From positions 2,046,001 through 2,110,000 of the forward strand of contig NZ_CP115668.1 in the NCBI RefSeq assembly GCF_028021195.1: a stretch of 64,000 nt of DNA, read 5' to 3'. The notes below the pieces were generated by a model. That model saw only the letters and a program-made list of their open reading frames with translations. It searched no databases and had not been told where the DNA came from. Both the position numbers and the translations under genes were made by a program. Positions within the stretch are counted from its first letter, which is position 1. Each line of letters begins with the position of its first letter. This DNA comes from Cutibacterium equinum (GTDB lineage: Bacteria; Actinomycetota; Actinomycetes; Propionibacteriales; Propionibacteriaceae). This document shows positions 1 through 9,738 of the stretch, one piece after another.

Positions 1-37
1 CACCTTCTTCCCGCGTCCACCCCCTAGACTCGCCGCC

Positions 38-1411
38 ATGACCGAACCCGATCAGCAGCTGCACCGCAGTCTGCGCAACCGACACATCCAGCTCATCGCT
101 CTGGGTGGCGCCATCGGAACCGGCCTGTTCTATGGAGCTGCCGACTCGATCGCTGCCGCCGGCCCCGCCATCGTCCTCAGTTACCTGGTGGGTGGCGCGG
201 TGATCTATCTGATCATGCGCGCCCTCGGCCAGATGAGCGTCCACCACCCGACCTCGGGTGCCTTCAGTGAGTATGCGCACCGATGGTGGGGGGACCTGCC
301 CGGTTTCATCTCCGGCTGGAACTACTGGTTCAACTACATCTTCGTGTCGATGGCCGAGCTGTCGGTGGTCGGAATCTACGTCAACTACTGGTTCCCGGCC
401 ATCCCCCGCTGGCTGTCGGCGGCTGTCCTGCTCGTCATCGTGACCACCGTCAACCTGCTTCACGTCCGCGCATACGGCGAGGTGGAGTTCTGGTTCGCCA
501 TCATCAAGGTTGTCGCCATCGTCGCGATGATCATTCTGGGCCTGTGGATCATCCTCTTCGGATCGCCTTCCACCCCGGCGACCGGATTCGCCAACATGTG
601 GCGAAACGGCGGGTTCATGCCTCACGGAGTTACCGGGATGCTCGTCGGCATCATCGTCGTCATGTTCTCCTTCGGCGGCACCGAACTCATCGGCATCACT
701 GCCGGGGAGGCCGAGGACCCGAAGCGCTCCATTCCGAAGGCCATCAACCAGGTCGTGGCACGAATCCTGATCTTCTACGTCGGGGCCCTCATCGTCATGT
801 TAGCGATCGTCCCGTGGACCAAGATCGACGGCACCGCCAGCCCCTTCGTCCAGATCTTCGACCTCGTCGGGGTCCCGGGAGCGGCCGCCATCCTCAACCT
901 CGTCGTACTCACCGCGGCGATGTCGGCGTACAACTCCGGGCTCTATGCCAATGGCCGGATGCTGCACGCCCTGGCCCACCAGGGTGATGCCCCCAAGGTC
1001 CTCGGCAAGGTCAACAAGGCCGGTTCCCCGTGGGTCGGCGTGCTGGTCTCCAGTGCGGTGACGGCCATCGCGGTCGTCATCGTCGGGCTGCTGCCGGAGC
1101 AAGCGTTCATGTACATCATGTCGATCGCCACGATCGCCGGCATCATCAACTGGGCGACGATCGTCATCACCCAGATGCTCTTCCGTCGCCATCTGGACCC
1201 CGCAACCCGAGCCGAGCTGACCTTCCGGATGCCAGGGGCCCCGGTCACCAACTGGATCGTCATCGCCTTCCTGGTCCTCATGATCGTCGTCATGTCGATC
1301 ATGCCGCAGTATCGGATCGCCGTCGTGATCGGCCCGATCTGGCTGGCCGTCCTGACGCTGGGGTGGTGGCTGTCGCGTCGCCACAAGCAGACGGACTCAG
1401 CCACAGCCTGA
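38..1411 (+). CDS. Amino acid permease, APC superfamily (AAT type)
   Basis: Encodes a 457-residue integral membrane protein that should import an amino acid by proton symport. The N-terminal helix carries GGAIGTGLF (about residues 23-31), the signature of the AAT branch that includes CycA, GabP and ProY. A second conserved stretch, GTELIGITAGEA followed by P and IPKAI, lies near residue 225. About twelve hydrophobic segments are evident and the length is normal for the family. No clear Shine-Dalgarno is seen before the ATG, which lies close to the window edge. The gene converges on the next one and the two share a strong hairpin. The substrate cannot be told from sequence. Confidence 0.9.
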   Translation: MTEPDQQLHRSLRNRHIQLIALGGAIGTGLFYGAADSIAAAGPAIVLSYLVGGAVIYLIMRALGQMSVHHPTSGAFSEYAHRWWGDLPGFISGWNYWFNYIFVSMAELSVVGIYVNYWFPAIPRWLSAAVLLVIVTTVNLLHVRAYGEVEFWFAIIKVVAIVAMIILGLWIILFGSPSTPATGFANMWRNGGFMPHGVTGMLVGIIVVMFSFGGTELIGITAGEAEDPKRSIPKAINQVVARILIFYVGALIVMLAIVPWTKIDGTASPFVQIFDLVGVPGAAAILNLVVLTAAMSAYNSGLYANGRMLHALAHQGDAPKVLGKVNKAGSPWVGVLVSSAVTAIAVVIVGLLPEQAFMYIMSIATIAGIINWATIVITQMLFRRHLDPATRAELTFRMPGAPVTNWIVIAFLVLMIVVMSIMPQYRIAVVIGPIWLAVLTLGWWLSRRHKQTDSATA

Positions 1412-1432
1412 GACAGGTACCCGTTGACACGA

Positions 1433-1468
1433 CGAGGGCCGGTCGGTTGCACAACCGACCGGCCCTCG
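1433..1468. terminator. Bidirectional terminator hairpin
   Basis: A perfect 17-bp inverted repeat (CGAGGGCCGGTCGGTTG and its complement) with almost no loop sits between two convergent genes. Its position and symmetry suit a terminator used from both sides. Confidence 0.8.
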
Positions 1469-1485
1469 TGTGTCCTAACAAGATC

Positions 1486-3063
1486 TCACACCAGGACGAT
1501 GACCTGCACCAGCAAGATCTTGACGATGGTTCCCAGCGCGAACAGGGCACCATAGGCCGACTCGATGCGCTCGTCGTTGACCAGCGAGTTGGCGTAGCTG
1601 AGGATGGCCGGCTGGCCCACGAAACCAGCAAAGGCGCCGGTGGCACGCTGGGCCGACAACTTGTTGAACCAAGCCGCCGCGATGACGATCGCACCGCCGA
1701 GAACCAAGGTGATCGCCGAGACGCCGACGACTGCCAGGCCCGTCCAACTGATGGCCTGGGACAGGAAGGCCGGGCCCGACGCCAGCCCGACACAGGCCAG
1801 GAAGAGCATGAGACCCAGCTGACGCAAGATCGCGTTGGTGGCGTGCGGCAGTTGCCAGCGAATCGGGCCAGTACGGTGCACCGCCCCCAGGATCATGCCC
1901 ATGACGAGCGGTCCGGCAGCGGCCCCCAGCTCGAACTGCAGACCGCTGGGCAAGGCCACCATGAGTGCACCGAGCAGGAGACCAAGGGCCGCACCCAGCC
2001 CCAGGGACAGGGCATCGACCTGGGAGACGCGGGCCTCGGAGTCGCCGAAGAGGTCGGCGGCGTCGGAGAGGCGGTGGGCCGGCACCACACACAGCACGCG
2101 GTCGCCTGGTTGTATGACGATGTCGTCGCGGGCCAGCATGTCGAGGTCGCCACGGCGCACTCGGGTCACCTTGCCGCTGGTACGCCCACGCACGTCGATG
2201 CTGCCGAGAGTGTGGCCCACCAGGGCCGGGTTGGACACCACGAAGCGGCGATAGTCGATCTCGTGGCGTTCGTCGGTGAGGGTGCGATCCGAGACGTGTC
2301 CAAGGTGTTCGACGGCACGGTCGACGTCGTCAGGGTTACCGATGACAAGCACCTGGTCGCCGACATGGAGGTCGTCGTCAGGGGTGGCCAGCCGCATCTC
2401 GCCGTCGCGCAGCAGGTAGGACATGCGGATCTGGTCGTCGTTGAAGCCGGGGGTCTCGCGGATGGAGGTCTCGCGGTCGACGACCGTTGACACCGAGGTC
2501 AGTCCGGCCTCAGCCATGGAGGTGTTGTCCTTGGCGGCCGGCCAGTGTCGTTTGGCGACGAGGGCGACCATGATGAGTCCGACGACCACGCCGACCGGAT
2601 AGGACAATGCGTAGCCGACGAGGGTGTCCCCGGCGCCGTGGGTCGCCGTCGATGCGGCGTCAATGGCTGGCGAGGTGAGAACACCGGCGTACAGCCCTGC
2701 GACGTGGGCCGGGCTCAGTCCGAACACTCTGCCCAGCCCGAGCCCTGCTGCGGCCATGGCGGCCAATCCGACGATGCCGGCGAGCATGAGGCTCCACTGA
2801 CGTTTCAGGTCAGACAGGAAGGTTGATCCAGCAGCCAGGCCGACGGTGTAACAGAACAGCACGACGCCCAAGCCCTTGATCATCCCCAGGTTCTGACCGA
2901 AACGCGGGTCGAGGGCACCCACGACAAGCCCCATGAACAGGGCTCCGGCAGCGCCAAATCTCAGCGGGCCGAACTTGATCTGACCCAGCAAGGCACCAGA
3001 GGCCAGAACGATGAGGATCGTCAGCAGTTGATGCGTGGCAAGGAAGTCGGTCAGTACTGTCAT
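1486..3063 (-). CDS. AspT/YidE-like transporter with central RCK_C domains
   Basis: A 525-residue protein with the layout of the aspartate-alanine exchanger family (AspT, YidE, YbjL). It has five or so N-terminal helices (roughly 1-170), a soluble central part with two TrkA-C/RCK_C-like units (about 180-360), and a second hydrophobic half (about 365-525). The two membrane halves are internal duplicates, as usual for this family. The ATG is preceded by GGAG at a normal distance. The exchanged substrate is unknown: AspT swaps aspartate for alanine, but most actinobacterial members are uncharacterised. Confidence 0.82.
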   Translation of the reverse strand: MTVLTDFLATHQLLTILIVLASGALLGQIKFGPLRFGAAGALFMGLVVGALDPRFGQNLGMIKGLGVVLFCYTVGLAAGSTFLSDLKRQWSLMLAGIVGLAAMAAAGLGLGRVFGLSPAHVAGLYAGVLTSPAIDAASTATHGAGDTLVGYALSYPVGVVVGLIMVALVAKRHWPAAKDNTSMAEAGLTSVSTVVDRETSIRETPGFNDDQIRMSYLLRDGEMRLATPDDDLHVGDQVLVIGNPDDVDRAVEHLGHVSDRTLTDERHEIDYRRFVVSNPALVGHTLGSIDVRGRTSGKVTRVRRGDLDMLARDDIVIQPGDRVLCVVPAHRLSDAADLFGDSEARVSQVDALSLGLGAALGLLLGALMVALPSGLQFELGAAAGPLVMGMILGAVHRTGPIRWQLPHATNAILRQLGLMLFLACVGLASGPAFLSQAISWTGLAVVGVSAITLVLGGAIVIAAAWFNKLSAQRATGAFAGFVGQPAILSYANSLVNDERIESAYGALFALGTIVKILLVQVIVLV

Positions 3064-3248
3064 GAAACTCCTGACGTCGTGCCAGCGATCCCGCCCCGAT
3101 GGCGGGATGCGTCATCGCGGCAGTCCCGGCATGTCCGGGGCTCAACCCTTGGATTGTAGGACCTTGCTGTGACACTGAGATGAGAGTGTGGCTTCAGGCC
3201 CGGCCACAGCGACGCCCCCGTCGTGGCCCTGACGTTGCCTTGAGACGG

Positions 3249-3280
3249 GGGTGCCGTCGCGACCCATCGCGACGGCACCC
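3249..3280. terminator. Hairpin terminator downstream of the alcohol dehydrogenase gene
   Basis: A 14-bp perfect stem (GGGTGCCGTCGCGA, loop CCCA) lies just downstream of the minus-strand alcohol dehydrogenase gene. It separates that gene from the transporter gene that follows. Confidence 0.75.
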
Positions 3281-3325
3281 TGTGCGTTGAACTGTGCTTT
3301 TACGTATGCGTGACGCCTGGGGACG

Positions 3326-4369
3326 TCAGGGCTTGACGAGGATGCGGATCGGGTTGCCCTTGTGGGACTCCAGCTCCTCGATGCCGCTCTCGATGTCCTT
3401 CAGCTCGATGACCCTGGAGATCGACTCGGAGAGGTCGAGGCGGTGGTAGGACAGCATCTCGGCGAGCATGGCGATGTCCTGCGACTTGTAGCCGAGATGG
3501 CCCAGAACCTGCTTGCGGTGCAGGTTGAAGTCGAGGAACGGGCCAGCGTCGATGTCCTGGGCGGACAGACCGACGGAGACTGCCTTGCCGTCGACGTCGA
3601 GGGAGTCGACGCAGGCGCGCAGGGTGGGCTTGATACCGACGGCGTCGAAGGCGACGTCGATCATGCGGCCGTTGGTGATGTCCTCGATCTTCTGCATGAG
3701 CTCGGGGTCGTCGCTACGCAGGGTGTGGTCGGCACCGAGTCGCTTGGCACGCTCGAGAACGGCGTCATTGAGGTCGATCGCGATGACGGGGACGCCACCG
3801 GCCAGCTTGGAGAGCTGGACGAGGTGGGTGCCGACACCACCGACGCCCCACACGGCGACGGCGTTGCCCATGTGCACCTTGCCGGTGCGCACGACAGCGG
3901 CGTACGGGGTGGAGACGGCGTCAGCGAGCAGGGCAGCCTGGTCCATCGGGACGTTGTCGGGAATCTTCGTCATGCCGGAGGCCTGGGCGATGTGGTACTC
4001 GGCCCATGCGCCGTCGTAGGCGAAGGCCATCAGGTTGAGGTCCAGGCAGTCGGTGAAGGCGCCACGGCGGCACTTGCGGCATGTCAGGCAAGGACGGCCA
4101 GCAGACGGGATGACGCGATCACCCTCCTTCCATCCGGTGACGCCGGCACCCAGTTCGACGATGGTGCCGGAGGCCTCGTGGCCCTGGGTCACGACAGGGC
4201 GCCGGGGAGGGAACGCACCGCTGATGAGGCTCAGGTCGGAGTGGCAAATACCGCAGTAAGCGACCTTGATGAGCACCTCACCGGGACCGGGGTGCGGGAT
4301 CGGAATGTCCTCAAGGGTGATGGACCGATCCGCGGCGTGGAATCGTTCAGCAAGCATGGTTTCTGTCAT
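3326..4369 (-). CDS. adhP: Zinc-dependent alcohol dehydrogenase (AdhP type)
   Basis: A 347-residue medium-chain dehydrogenase that should interconvert a primary alcohol and its aldehyde with NAD. CGICHSD (about residue 38) and GHEASG (about 63) supply catalytic zinc ligands. CLTCRKCRRGAFTDC (about 92-106) has the four-cysteine structural-zinc pattern CxxCxxCx7C. GVGGVG (about 173) is the Rossmann nucleotide loop. Length and motif order match ethanol-preferring AdhP. AAGGGA stands about six bases before the ATG. It lies downstream of the heat-shock operon on the same strand but is separated from hspR by about 170 bp, so it is probably a separate unit. Confidence 0.9.
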   Translation of the reverse strand: MTETMLAERFHAADRSITLEDIPIPHPGPGEVLIKVAYCGICHSDLSLISGAFPPRRPVVTQGHEASGTIVELGAGVTGWKEGDRVIPSAGRPCLTCRKCRRGAFTDCLDLNLMAFAYDGAWAEYHIAQASGMTKIPDNVPMDQAALLADAVSTPYAAVVRTGKVHMGNAVAVWGVGGVGTHLVQLSKLAGGVPVIAIDLNDAVLERAKRLGADHTLRSDDPELMQKIEDITNGRMIDVAFDAVGIKPTLRACVDSLDVDGKAVSVGLSAQDIDAGPFLDFNLHRKQVLGHLGYKSQDIAMLAEMLSYHRLDLSESISRVIELKDIESGIEELESHKGNPIRILVKP

Positions 4370-4540
4370 CTTTGATCCCTTGTCAGGGCGTCGACCTCGG
4401 TGCCGACGCTACTGAGATTCAGGGTAATACGAGTGAGACCATTCAGCATGCAAACGTCAGGTCAGGATGTGTGTTCTCTCACACTGGCCGCCACATGACG
4501 TCGAGAGTTTGGCCATGAGCGCAACCGCTACCACGGGCTG

Positions 4541-5002
4541 TCAGCCACGGTGGGCAGGCAGTGCCAATTGGGCGTGGACGACCGTCCTACCCATGTGGAC
4601 CCGTCCGGTCGGCTCGGCGGTGAACACTCGCGGGTCCTCGCTGCCCTCGAACCTGGCTGCCTGCATCCCACGCACGGTGTCGGTGAGCTGCTCGACCTGG
4701 TCTGACAGTTGTTCGATACGACGCTCCATCAGCAGGATGCGTCGAATACCGTTGAGGTTGATCCCCTCTTCCTGGGACAGGTGCTGGACCATCCGCAGGG
4801 CATCGACATCACGCATCGAGTACCGACGGCCCCGCCCGCGGGTGCGCTGCGGGACGACCAGCCCGAGCCGGTCGTAGGTGCGCAGGGTCTGTGGGTGCAT
4901 CCCTGCGAGCTCGGCGGCCACCGAGATGGGGAAAATGGCGGCGGTCTTGTCGATCACCGCCAGATCGACGGCCTCGGACAGCTTCCTGCTGGGCCGTGCC
5001 AT
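4541..5002 (-). CDS. hspR: HspR, MerR-family heat-shock repressor
   Basis: A 153-residue MerR-type regulator and the last gene of the dnaK operon. The N-terminal half carries the winged-helix signature (about residues 26-70): AAELAGMHPQTLRTYDRLGL followed by a GRGRRYS segment. A coiled coil follows (ERRIEQLSDQVEQL, about 113-126). In actinobacteria HspR binds HAIR operators together with DnaK and represses the dnaK operon, and three HAIR sites lie upstream of dnaK here. It starts two bases after the dnaJ stop, with GGGAGGTGA at a good distance inside dnaJ, so the two are probably co-translated. Confidence 0.95.
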   Translation of the reverse strand: MARPSRKLSEAVDLAVIDKTAAIFPISVAAELAGMHPQTLRTYDRLGLVVPQRTRGRGRRYSMRDVDALRMVQHLSQEEGINLNGIRRILLMERRIEQLSDQVEQLTDTVRGMQAARFEGSEDPRVFTAEPTGRVHMGRTVVHAQLALPAHRG

Positions 5003-5003
5003 G

Positions 5004-6146
5004 TCACTTCACCTCCCACGGCCTCGGGTTGGGCTGCCGGACGGCGTCACGGAACCTCTCCAAGGCGTGTCGGGCGTTGTCGTCGAGCGTGTTGGGGATG
5101 GCAATCTCGACGGTGGCGAGGACGTCTCCCTTGCTGCCGTCGGAACGCGGCACGCCACGGCCACGTACCCGGAAGGTCCGACCGTTCGGAGTGCCGGCAG
5201 GGATGCGCAGCCGAACGGGGCTTCCCGTCAGGGTCGGTACCTCGACCTCGGCGCCGAGCACGGCCTCGGCGAAGGTCACTGGCACGTCAATGGTGAGATT
5301 GTTGCCATCACGTCCGAAGATCTCGTGCGGACGCACTGCCACCTTGACGTACAGGTCGCCAGCCTGGCCACCGTTCTCCCCCGGGGAACCCTTGCCCTTG
5401 ATACGGATACGTTGGCCATCCTCCACACCGGCCGGGATGCGAATCTGCATGGACTTGGTGGACTTGGCGCGACCCGATCCGTGGCACACCTGGCACGGAT
5501 CCTCGACGACCATGCCGCGCCCGTGGCAATCCGGGCACGGTTCAGTCATCTCGAACACGCCACCGGCCGAGGTCGCGTGCATGCCCGAACCCTGGCAGGT
5601 CGAGCACACTCGCGGCACGGTTCCGGCCTTGGCGCCGGTCCCACGGCACGCCTGACAGGGGGCCTGGGAGACCATGTCCATGGTGACGGTCGTCCCGGAG
5701 ATGGCGTCGTCGAAGGAGATCGTCGTCTCCCCCTCGACGTCAGCTCCTCGACGGGCTGCCCTGGTGGTGGTGCGGCGTCCGCCCGTGGAGCCGAAGAGGT
5801 TGCCGAAGAGGTCCCCGAAGCCGTCCCCGTTCGAGGCAGTACGGATGAAGTCCTCGACGTTGACGTTGGGCTGGGCACCACCACGCGGGAACCCGAACTT
5901 GCCCGCTGCTCCGAAGAGGCTGCGAGCCTGGTCGTATTCCTTGCGCTTCTTGGGGTTCGACAGGACGTCGTTGGCCTCGGAGGCCTCCTTAAAACGGGCC
6001 TCGGCAGCGTGGTCGCCGGGGTGGGAGTCGGGATGGTTGTCCAAGGCGATCTTGCGGAACGCTTTCTTGATCTCCTCGGGCTTGGCGTCCTTGGAGACAC
6101 CGAGAACCTTGTAATAGTCCTTCTCGGCCCAGTCTTTGGCACTCAT
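5004..6146 (-). CDS. dnaJ: Chaperone DnaJ (Hsp40)
   Basis: A 380-residue co-chaperone that delivers unfolded protein to DnaK and stimulates its ATPase. The J domain is at the N-terminus with its HPD tripeptide near residue 38. A Gly/Phe-rich stretch follows. The four zinc-binding repeats CxxCxGxG (CQACRGTG, CSTCQGSG, CPDCHGRG, CQVCHGSG) span about 160-230. The C-terminal substrate-binding domain completes the protein. It is the third gene of dnaK-grpE-dnaJ-hspR. Actinobacteria often have a second dnaJ elsewhere; this operon copy would be DnaJ1. Confidence 0.95.
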   Translation of the reverse strand: MSAKDWAEKDYYKVLGVSKDAKPEEIKKAFRKIALDNHPDSHPGDHAAEARFKEASEANDVLSNPKKRKEYDQARSLFGAAGKFGFPRGGAQPNVNVEDFIRTASNGDGFGDLFGNLFGSTGGRRTTTRAARRGADVEGETTISFDDAISGTTVTMDMVSQAPCQACRGTGAKAGTVPRVCSTCQGSGMHATSAGGVFEMTEPCPDCHGRGMVVEDPCQVCHGSGRAKSTKSMQIRIPAGVEDGQRIRIKGKGSPGENGGQAGDLYVKVAVRPHEIFGRDGNNLTIDVPVTFAEAVLGAEVEVPTLTGSPVRLRIPAGTPNGRTFRVRGRGVPRSDGSKGDVLATVEIAIPNTLDDNARHALERFRDAVRQPNPRPWEVK

Positions 6147-6237
6147 CGTGGTCCTCCCTCCCTGGTCATCGTGAATTCTTCGGGTCGGTGGTCGTGACCG
6201 ACCTGGTCAATGGTGTCAGCCTGCTAGAGGTATCGCC

Positions 6238-6876
6238 TCAGTCAGCCTCGGGGATCTGCTGACCCGGCTCCTGCGACTCTGCCGGTGTGGCGTTCGGGTC
6301 AGGATCGGAGACCGCCACCCGCGCGGGGCGCAGCACTCGCTCACCAAGCTTGTAACCGGGCTGCATCACTTGGCTGACCGAGGTGACTGTGGCCCCTTCC
6401 AACGGCATCTGCATGAGAGCCTCGTGCAGATTCGGGTCGAAGGCGTCACCCACCTCACCGAAGCTGGTCAGACCGTGGGCGCTGGCCACCTTCTCCAACT
6501 CGTCGACGACGAGCTTGAAGCCACCCTCGACCTCACCGTGCTGGCGAGCCATGGCAATCGAGTCCAGAACCGGCATGAGGTCGGTGATGACCTTGTCGAC
6601 GCCGGACTGACGCGACAGAGCACGATCCCGGTCGACGCGCCTCTTGTAGTTGACGTACTCGGCCTGCAGACGCTGCAAGTCCTCGGTGCGCTCGGCCAAC
6701 AGAGCCTCGAGCTGGTCCTCCCGGGACAATTCCTCGGGAGCCGGCACGTCGTCAGTCGCCTGGTCGGCGTCGATGTCGACGCCATCGACAATGTCAGCGA
6801 AACGCTCGTCGACGCTCTCGCCAGCCTGGTTGTCGTCGGCCTGGCCGTCGTCGGGATTGACGTTGTTGTCAGTCAT
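6238..6876 (-). CDS. grpE: GrpE, nucleotide exchange factor for DnaK
   Basis: A 212-residue protein that swaps ADP for ATP on DnaK. After a long acidic, low-complexity N-terminus (rich in D and E, about 1-65) comes the coiled coil ([20 protein letters not shown] region) and the compact beta domain ending in [14 protein letters not shown], the family signature. I place the start at the ATG with GGAGGA directly upstream. An in-frame GTG twelve bases earlier overlaps that ribosome site and is less likely. It sits between dnaK and dnaJ on the same strand, in the order usual for actinobacteria. Confidence 0.94.
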   Translation of the reverse strand: MTDNNVNPDDGQADDNQAGESVDERFADIVDGVDIDADQATDDVPAPEELSREDQLEALLAERTEDLQRLQAEYVNYKRRVDRDRALSRQSGVDKVITDLMPVLDSIAMARQHGEVEGGFKLVVDELEKVASAHGLTSFGEVGDAFDPNLHEALMQMPLEGATVTSVSQVMQPGYKLGERVLRPARVAVSDPDPNATPAESQEPGQQIPEAD

Positions 6877-6966
6877 GTCTTCCTCCACGTGGGTGCCGAC
6901 CGCCGGGCCGTCATGAGTGGCGACCCGGCGGTCGATGCGGGATTTGGGATCAGGCCGTGACCTCGG

Positions 6967-8814
6967 TCACTTCTTGTCGTCCTCGTCGTCGACGATCTCT
7001 GCATCCACGACGGTGTCGTCGCCAGACTCAGAGGTGGCCGACTCGGCGCCCTCACCCTGCGGGTTCTGGGCCTGCTGGGCGGCAGCGTAGATCGCCTGGC
7101 CCATGGCCGACGCCTTCTGGTTGAGGTCGTCCATAGCGGCCTTGACCTCGTCGTCATTGTCGGTGCCCTTGAGGGCCTCCTTCAACGTGGCGATGGCCTC
7201 GGTCACCGGAGCCTTGGTGTCCTCGGGGATCTTGTCGGTGTTCTCGTCGAGCAGCTTCTCGGTGCGGAAGGCCAGGGCATCGGCCTCGTTGCGCATCTCG
7301 ACAGCCTCGCGACGCTTCTTGTCGGCCTCGGCGTTGGCCTCAGCCTCCTTGACCATGCGATCGATCTCATCCTTGCCCAGGGCGGAACCGCCGGTGACAG
7401 TCATGGACTGCTCCTTGCCGGTGGCCATGTCCTTGGCGTGGACGTGAACGATGCCGTTGGCGTCGATGTCGAAGGACACCTCGATCTGCGGGATGCCACG
7501 CGGGGCGGGCATGAGGCCGGTCAGCTCGAAGTTGCCCAGCGGCTTGTTGTCGCGGACGAACTCGCGCTCACCCTGGAAGACCTGGATCATCACCGACGGC
7601 TGATTGTCCTCGGCGGTGGTGAAGACCTCGGAACGCTTGGTCGGGATGGTGGTGTTGCGCTCGATGATCTTCGTCATGACGCCGCCCTTGGTCTCGATAC
7701 CAAGGCTCAACGGGGTGACGTCGAGCAGCAGCACGTCCTTGACCTCGCCCTTCAGCACACCGGCCTGCAGGGAGGCACCGAGAGCCACGACCTCATCAGG
7801 GTTGACGCCCTTGTGCGGCTCCTTGCCAGCAAGCTCCTTGACGAGGTCGGAGACGGCGGGCATACGGGTGGAGCCACCAACGAGGATGACCTCGTCAATC
7901 TGCGAGACGTTGAGGCCGGCGTCCTTCATGACAGCGTTGAACGGGGTGCGGCAACGCTCGAGAAGGTCGGAGGTCATGCGCTGGAACTCGGCGCGGGTCA
8001 GCTTCTCGTCAAGGTGAAGCGGGCCGGCAGCACCAGCGGTGATGTACGGCAGGTTGATGTGGGTCTCCGAGGCCTGCGACAGCTCGATCTTGGCACGCTC
8101 GGCGGCCTCCTGCAGACGCTGCTTGGCCATCTTGTCGGCGGACAGGTCGATGCCATTGGCGTTCTTGAACTGAGTGACCAGCCAGTCGACGATGCGCTGA
8201 TCCCAGTCGTCACCACCGAGGTGGTTGTCACCGTTGGTGGCCTTGACCTCGAAGACACCGTCGGAGATGTCGAGCAGGGAGACGTCGAAGGTGCCACCAC
8301 CGAGGTCGAAGACCAGGACGGTCTGCTCCTTGTCGGCCTTGTCGAGGCCGTAAGCCAGGGCAGCAGCGGTGGGCTCGTTGACAATGCGGTCAACGGTCAG
8401 GCCAGCGATCTCGCCGGCCTCCTTGGTGGCCTGACGCTGGGCGTCGGAGAAGTAAGCCGGGACGGTGATGACGGCGTTGGTGACCGGCTCACCGAGGTAA
8501 GCCTCGGCGTCCCTCTTCAGCTTCTGCAGGATGAAGGCGCTGATCTGCTGGGGCTTGTAGCTCTTGTCATCGACGCCCATCGTCCAGGACTCGCCCATGT
8601 GGCGCTTGACGGAACGGACAGTGCGGTCGACGTTGGTGACGGCCTGGCGCTTGGCGACCTCACCGACGAGGGTCTCCCCGGAGTTGGTGAAAGCAACCAC
8701 CGACGGGGTGGTGCGAGCGCCCTCGGCGTTCGGGATGACGGTGGGCTCGCCGCCCTCGAGGACGGCGACACACGAGTTGGTGGTTCCGAGGTCGATACCG
8801 ACTGAACGGGCCAT
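6967..8814 (-). CDS. dnaK: Chaperone DnaK (Hsp70)
   Basis: A 615-residue Hsp70. The ATPase domain begins with [18 protein letters not shown] and includes [15 protein letters not shown] (about 165-180) and [13 protein letters not shown] (about 310). The peptide-binding domain follows at about 370-500. The tail is acidic and ends DDEDDKK, in place of the EEVD of eukaryotic proteins. AGGAGG precedes the ATG at about eight bases. It is the first gene of the heat-shock operon, and its upstream region has three HspR operators, so expression should rise when HspR and DnaK are titrated by unfolded protein. Confidence 0.97.
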   Translation of the reverse strand: MARSVGIDLGTTNSCVAVLEGGEPTVIPNAEGARTTPSVVAFTNSGETLVGEVAKRQAVTNVDRTVRSVKRHMGESWTMGVDDKSYKPQQISAFILQKLKRDAEAYLGEPVTNAVITVPAYFSDAQRQATKEAGEIAGLTVDRIVNEPTAAALAYGLDKADKEQTVLVFDLGGGTFDVSLLDISDGVFEVKATNGDNHLGGDDWDQRIVDWLVTQFKNANGIDLSADKMAKQRLQEAAERAKIELSQASETHINLPYITAGAAGPLHLDEKLTRAEFQRMTSDLLERCRTPFNAVMKDAGLNVSQIDEVILVGGSTRMPAVSDLVKELAGKEPHKGVNPDEVVALGASLQAGVLKGEVKDVLLLDVTPLSLGIETKGGVMTKIIERNTTIPTKRSEVFTTAEDNQPSVMIQVFQGEREFVRDNKPLGNFELTGLMPAPRGIPQIEVSFDIDANGIVHVHAKDMATGKEQSMTVTGGSALGKDEIDRMVKEAEANAEADKKRREAVEMRNEADALAFRTEKLLDENTDKIPEDTKAPVTEAIATLKEALKGTDNDDEVKAAMDDLNQKASAMGQAIYAAAQQAQNPQGEGAESATSESGDDTVVDAEIVDDEDDKK

Positions 8815-8858
8815 GGTTGATTTCCTCCTGATGGACGAATGTTCTAAGAAAGCATCAA

Positions 8859-8879
8859 CGTGAGTGACTTCAACTCAAC
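8859..8879. promoter_or_regulatory. HAIR operator 1 (HspR site) upstream of dnaK
   Basis: CGTGAGT-N7-ACTCAAC matches the HspR HAIR consensus CTTGAGT-N7-ACTCAAG in the core. It is the site nearest to dnaK. Confidence 0.8.
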
Positions 8880-8886
8880 CTTAGAC

Positions 8887-8907
8887 CCTGAGTCACGGGC
8901 ACTCAAG
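8887..8907. promoter_or_regulatory. HAIR operator 2 (HspR site)
   Basis: CCTGAGT-N7-ACTCAAG is one base from the full HAIR consensus. It lies 28 bp from operator 1, centre to centre. Confidence 0.85.
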
Positions 8908-8933
8908 TTGATGACGGCATCATTGGCGATGAT

Positions 8934-8954
8934 GTTGAGTTCACCAGACTCAAC
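8934..8954. promoter_or_regulatory. HAIR operator 3 (HspR site)
   Basis: GTTGAGT-N7-ACTCAAC is a perfect 7+7 inverted repeat matching HAIR. It lies between dnaK and the divergent deoC, so it could also affect deoC. Confidence 0.83.
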
Positions 8955-9063
8955 CTGCTGTGGGCAGCGTCTATTCCCACATCTGTACCGGCCGTCTGTA
9001 CCGGCCGTCGGAGACAAGAATCCCGGGTAGGGTGAATGCACTTGTTCAAGAGAAGGAGCTGGC

Positions 9064-9738
9064 ATGTCCTCTACCCGCCCGTCTGCCACCGCGCTGGCCA
9101 GCATGATCGACCACACCCTGCTGACCCCAGAGGCCACCCATGACGACGTCGCCACCTTGATCGCCGAGGCCAGGGAATACGGGACGTGGTCGGTGTGCGT
9201 GTCCCCGTCGATGCTGCCGCTCAACGTCGACATGGGGGATGTGAAGCTGGCCGTGGTGTGCGGGTTCCCGTCGGGCAAGCACACCAGCGCGGTGAAGGCC
9301 GCCGAGGCTCGTGACGCCATTGCCGCCGGTGCCGACGAGGTTGACATGGTCATCAACCTCGGCATGGTCAAGGAGGGACGGTGGGCGGACGTCACCGCTG
9401 ACATCGCCGCCGTCAAGCAGGCTGTCCCGGACCCGAAGATCCTCAAGGTCATCATTGAGTCGGCCGTGCTCACCGACGACGAGATTGTTCGTGCGTGCAA
9501 GGCCGCTGAGGGGGCTGGCGCCGATTTCGTCAAGACCTCGACGGGATTCCATCCCAAGGGCGGGGCGAGCGTCGAGGCCGTCGCGCTCATGGCCAACACT
9601 GTCGGTGGTCGTCTGGGGGTCAAGGCTTCGGGCGGCATTCGCGATTACGAGACGGCCTGCGCCATGGTCGAGGCCGGTGCCACCCGTCTCGGCGTCTCGT
9701 CGACCGCCAAGATTCTCGCGGGAGCTCCCCAGGCGTGA
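9064..9738 (+). CDS. deoC: Deoxyribose-phosphate aldolase DeoC
   Basis: A 224-residue class I aldolase that cleaves 2-deoxyribose-5-phosphate to glyceraldehyde-3-phosphate and acetaldehyde in deoxynucleoside breakdown. The Schiff-base lysine lies in DFVKTSTGF, and [14 protein letters not shown] provides the second conserved lysine and the phosphate-binding glycines. The early IDHTLL motif is also present. Length is normal. AAGGAG stands five bases before the ATG. The gene is divergent from dnaK and stands alone; the acetaldehyde it makes could feed an alcohol dehydrogenase, but nothing here links the two. Confidence 0.95.
   Translation: MSSTRPSATALASMIDHTLLTPEATHDDVATLIAEAREYGTWSVCVSPSMLPLNVDMGDVKLAVVCGFPSGKHTSAVKAAEARDAIAAGADEVDMVINLGMVKEGRWADVTADIAAVKQAVPDPKILKVIIESAVLTDDEIVRACKAAEGAGADFVKTSTGFHPKGGASVEAVALMANTVGGRLGVKASGGIRDYETACAMVEAGATRLGVSSTAKILAGAPQA

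Noticed and set aside
7438-8805. Long open frame opposite dnaK
   Set aside because: DnaK on the other strand is unmistakable; the antisense protein is a low-complexity Val/Asp/Gly shadow.
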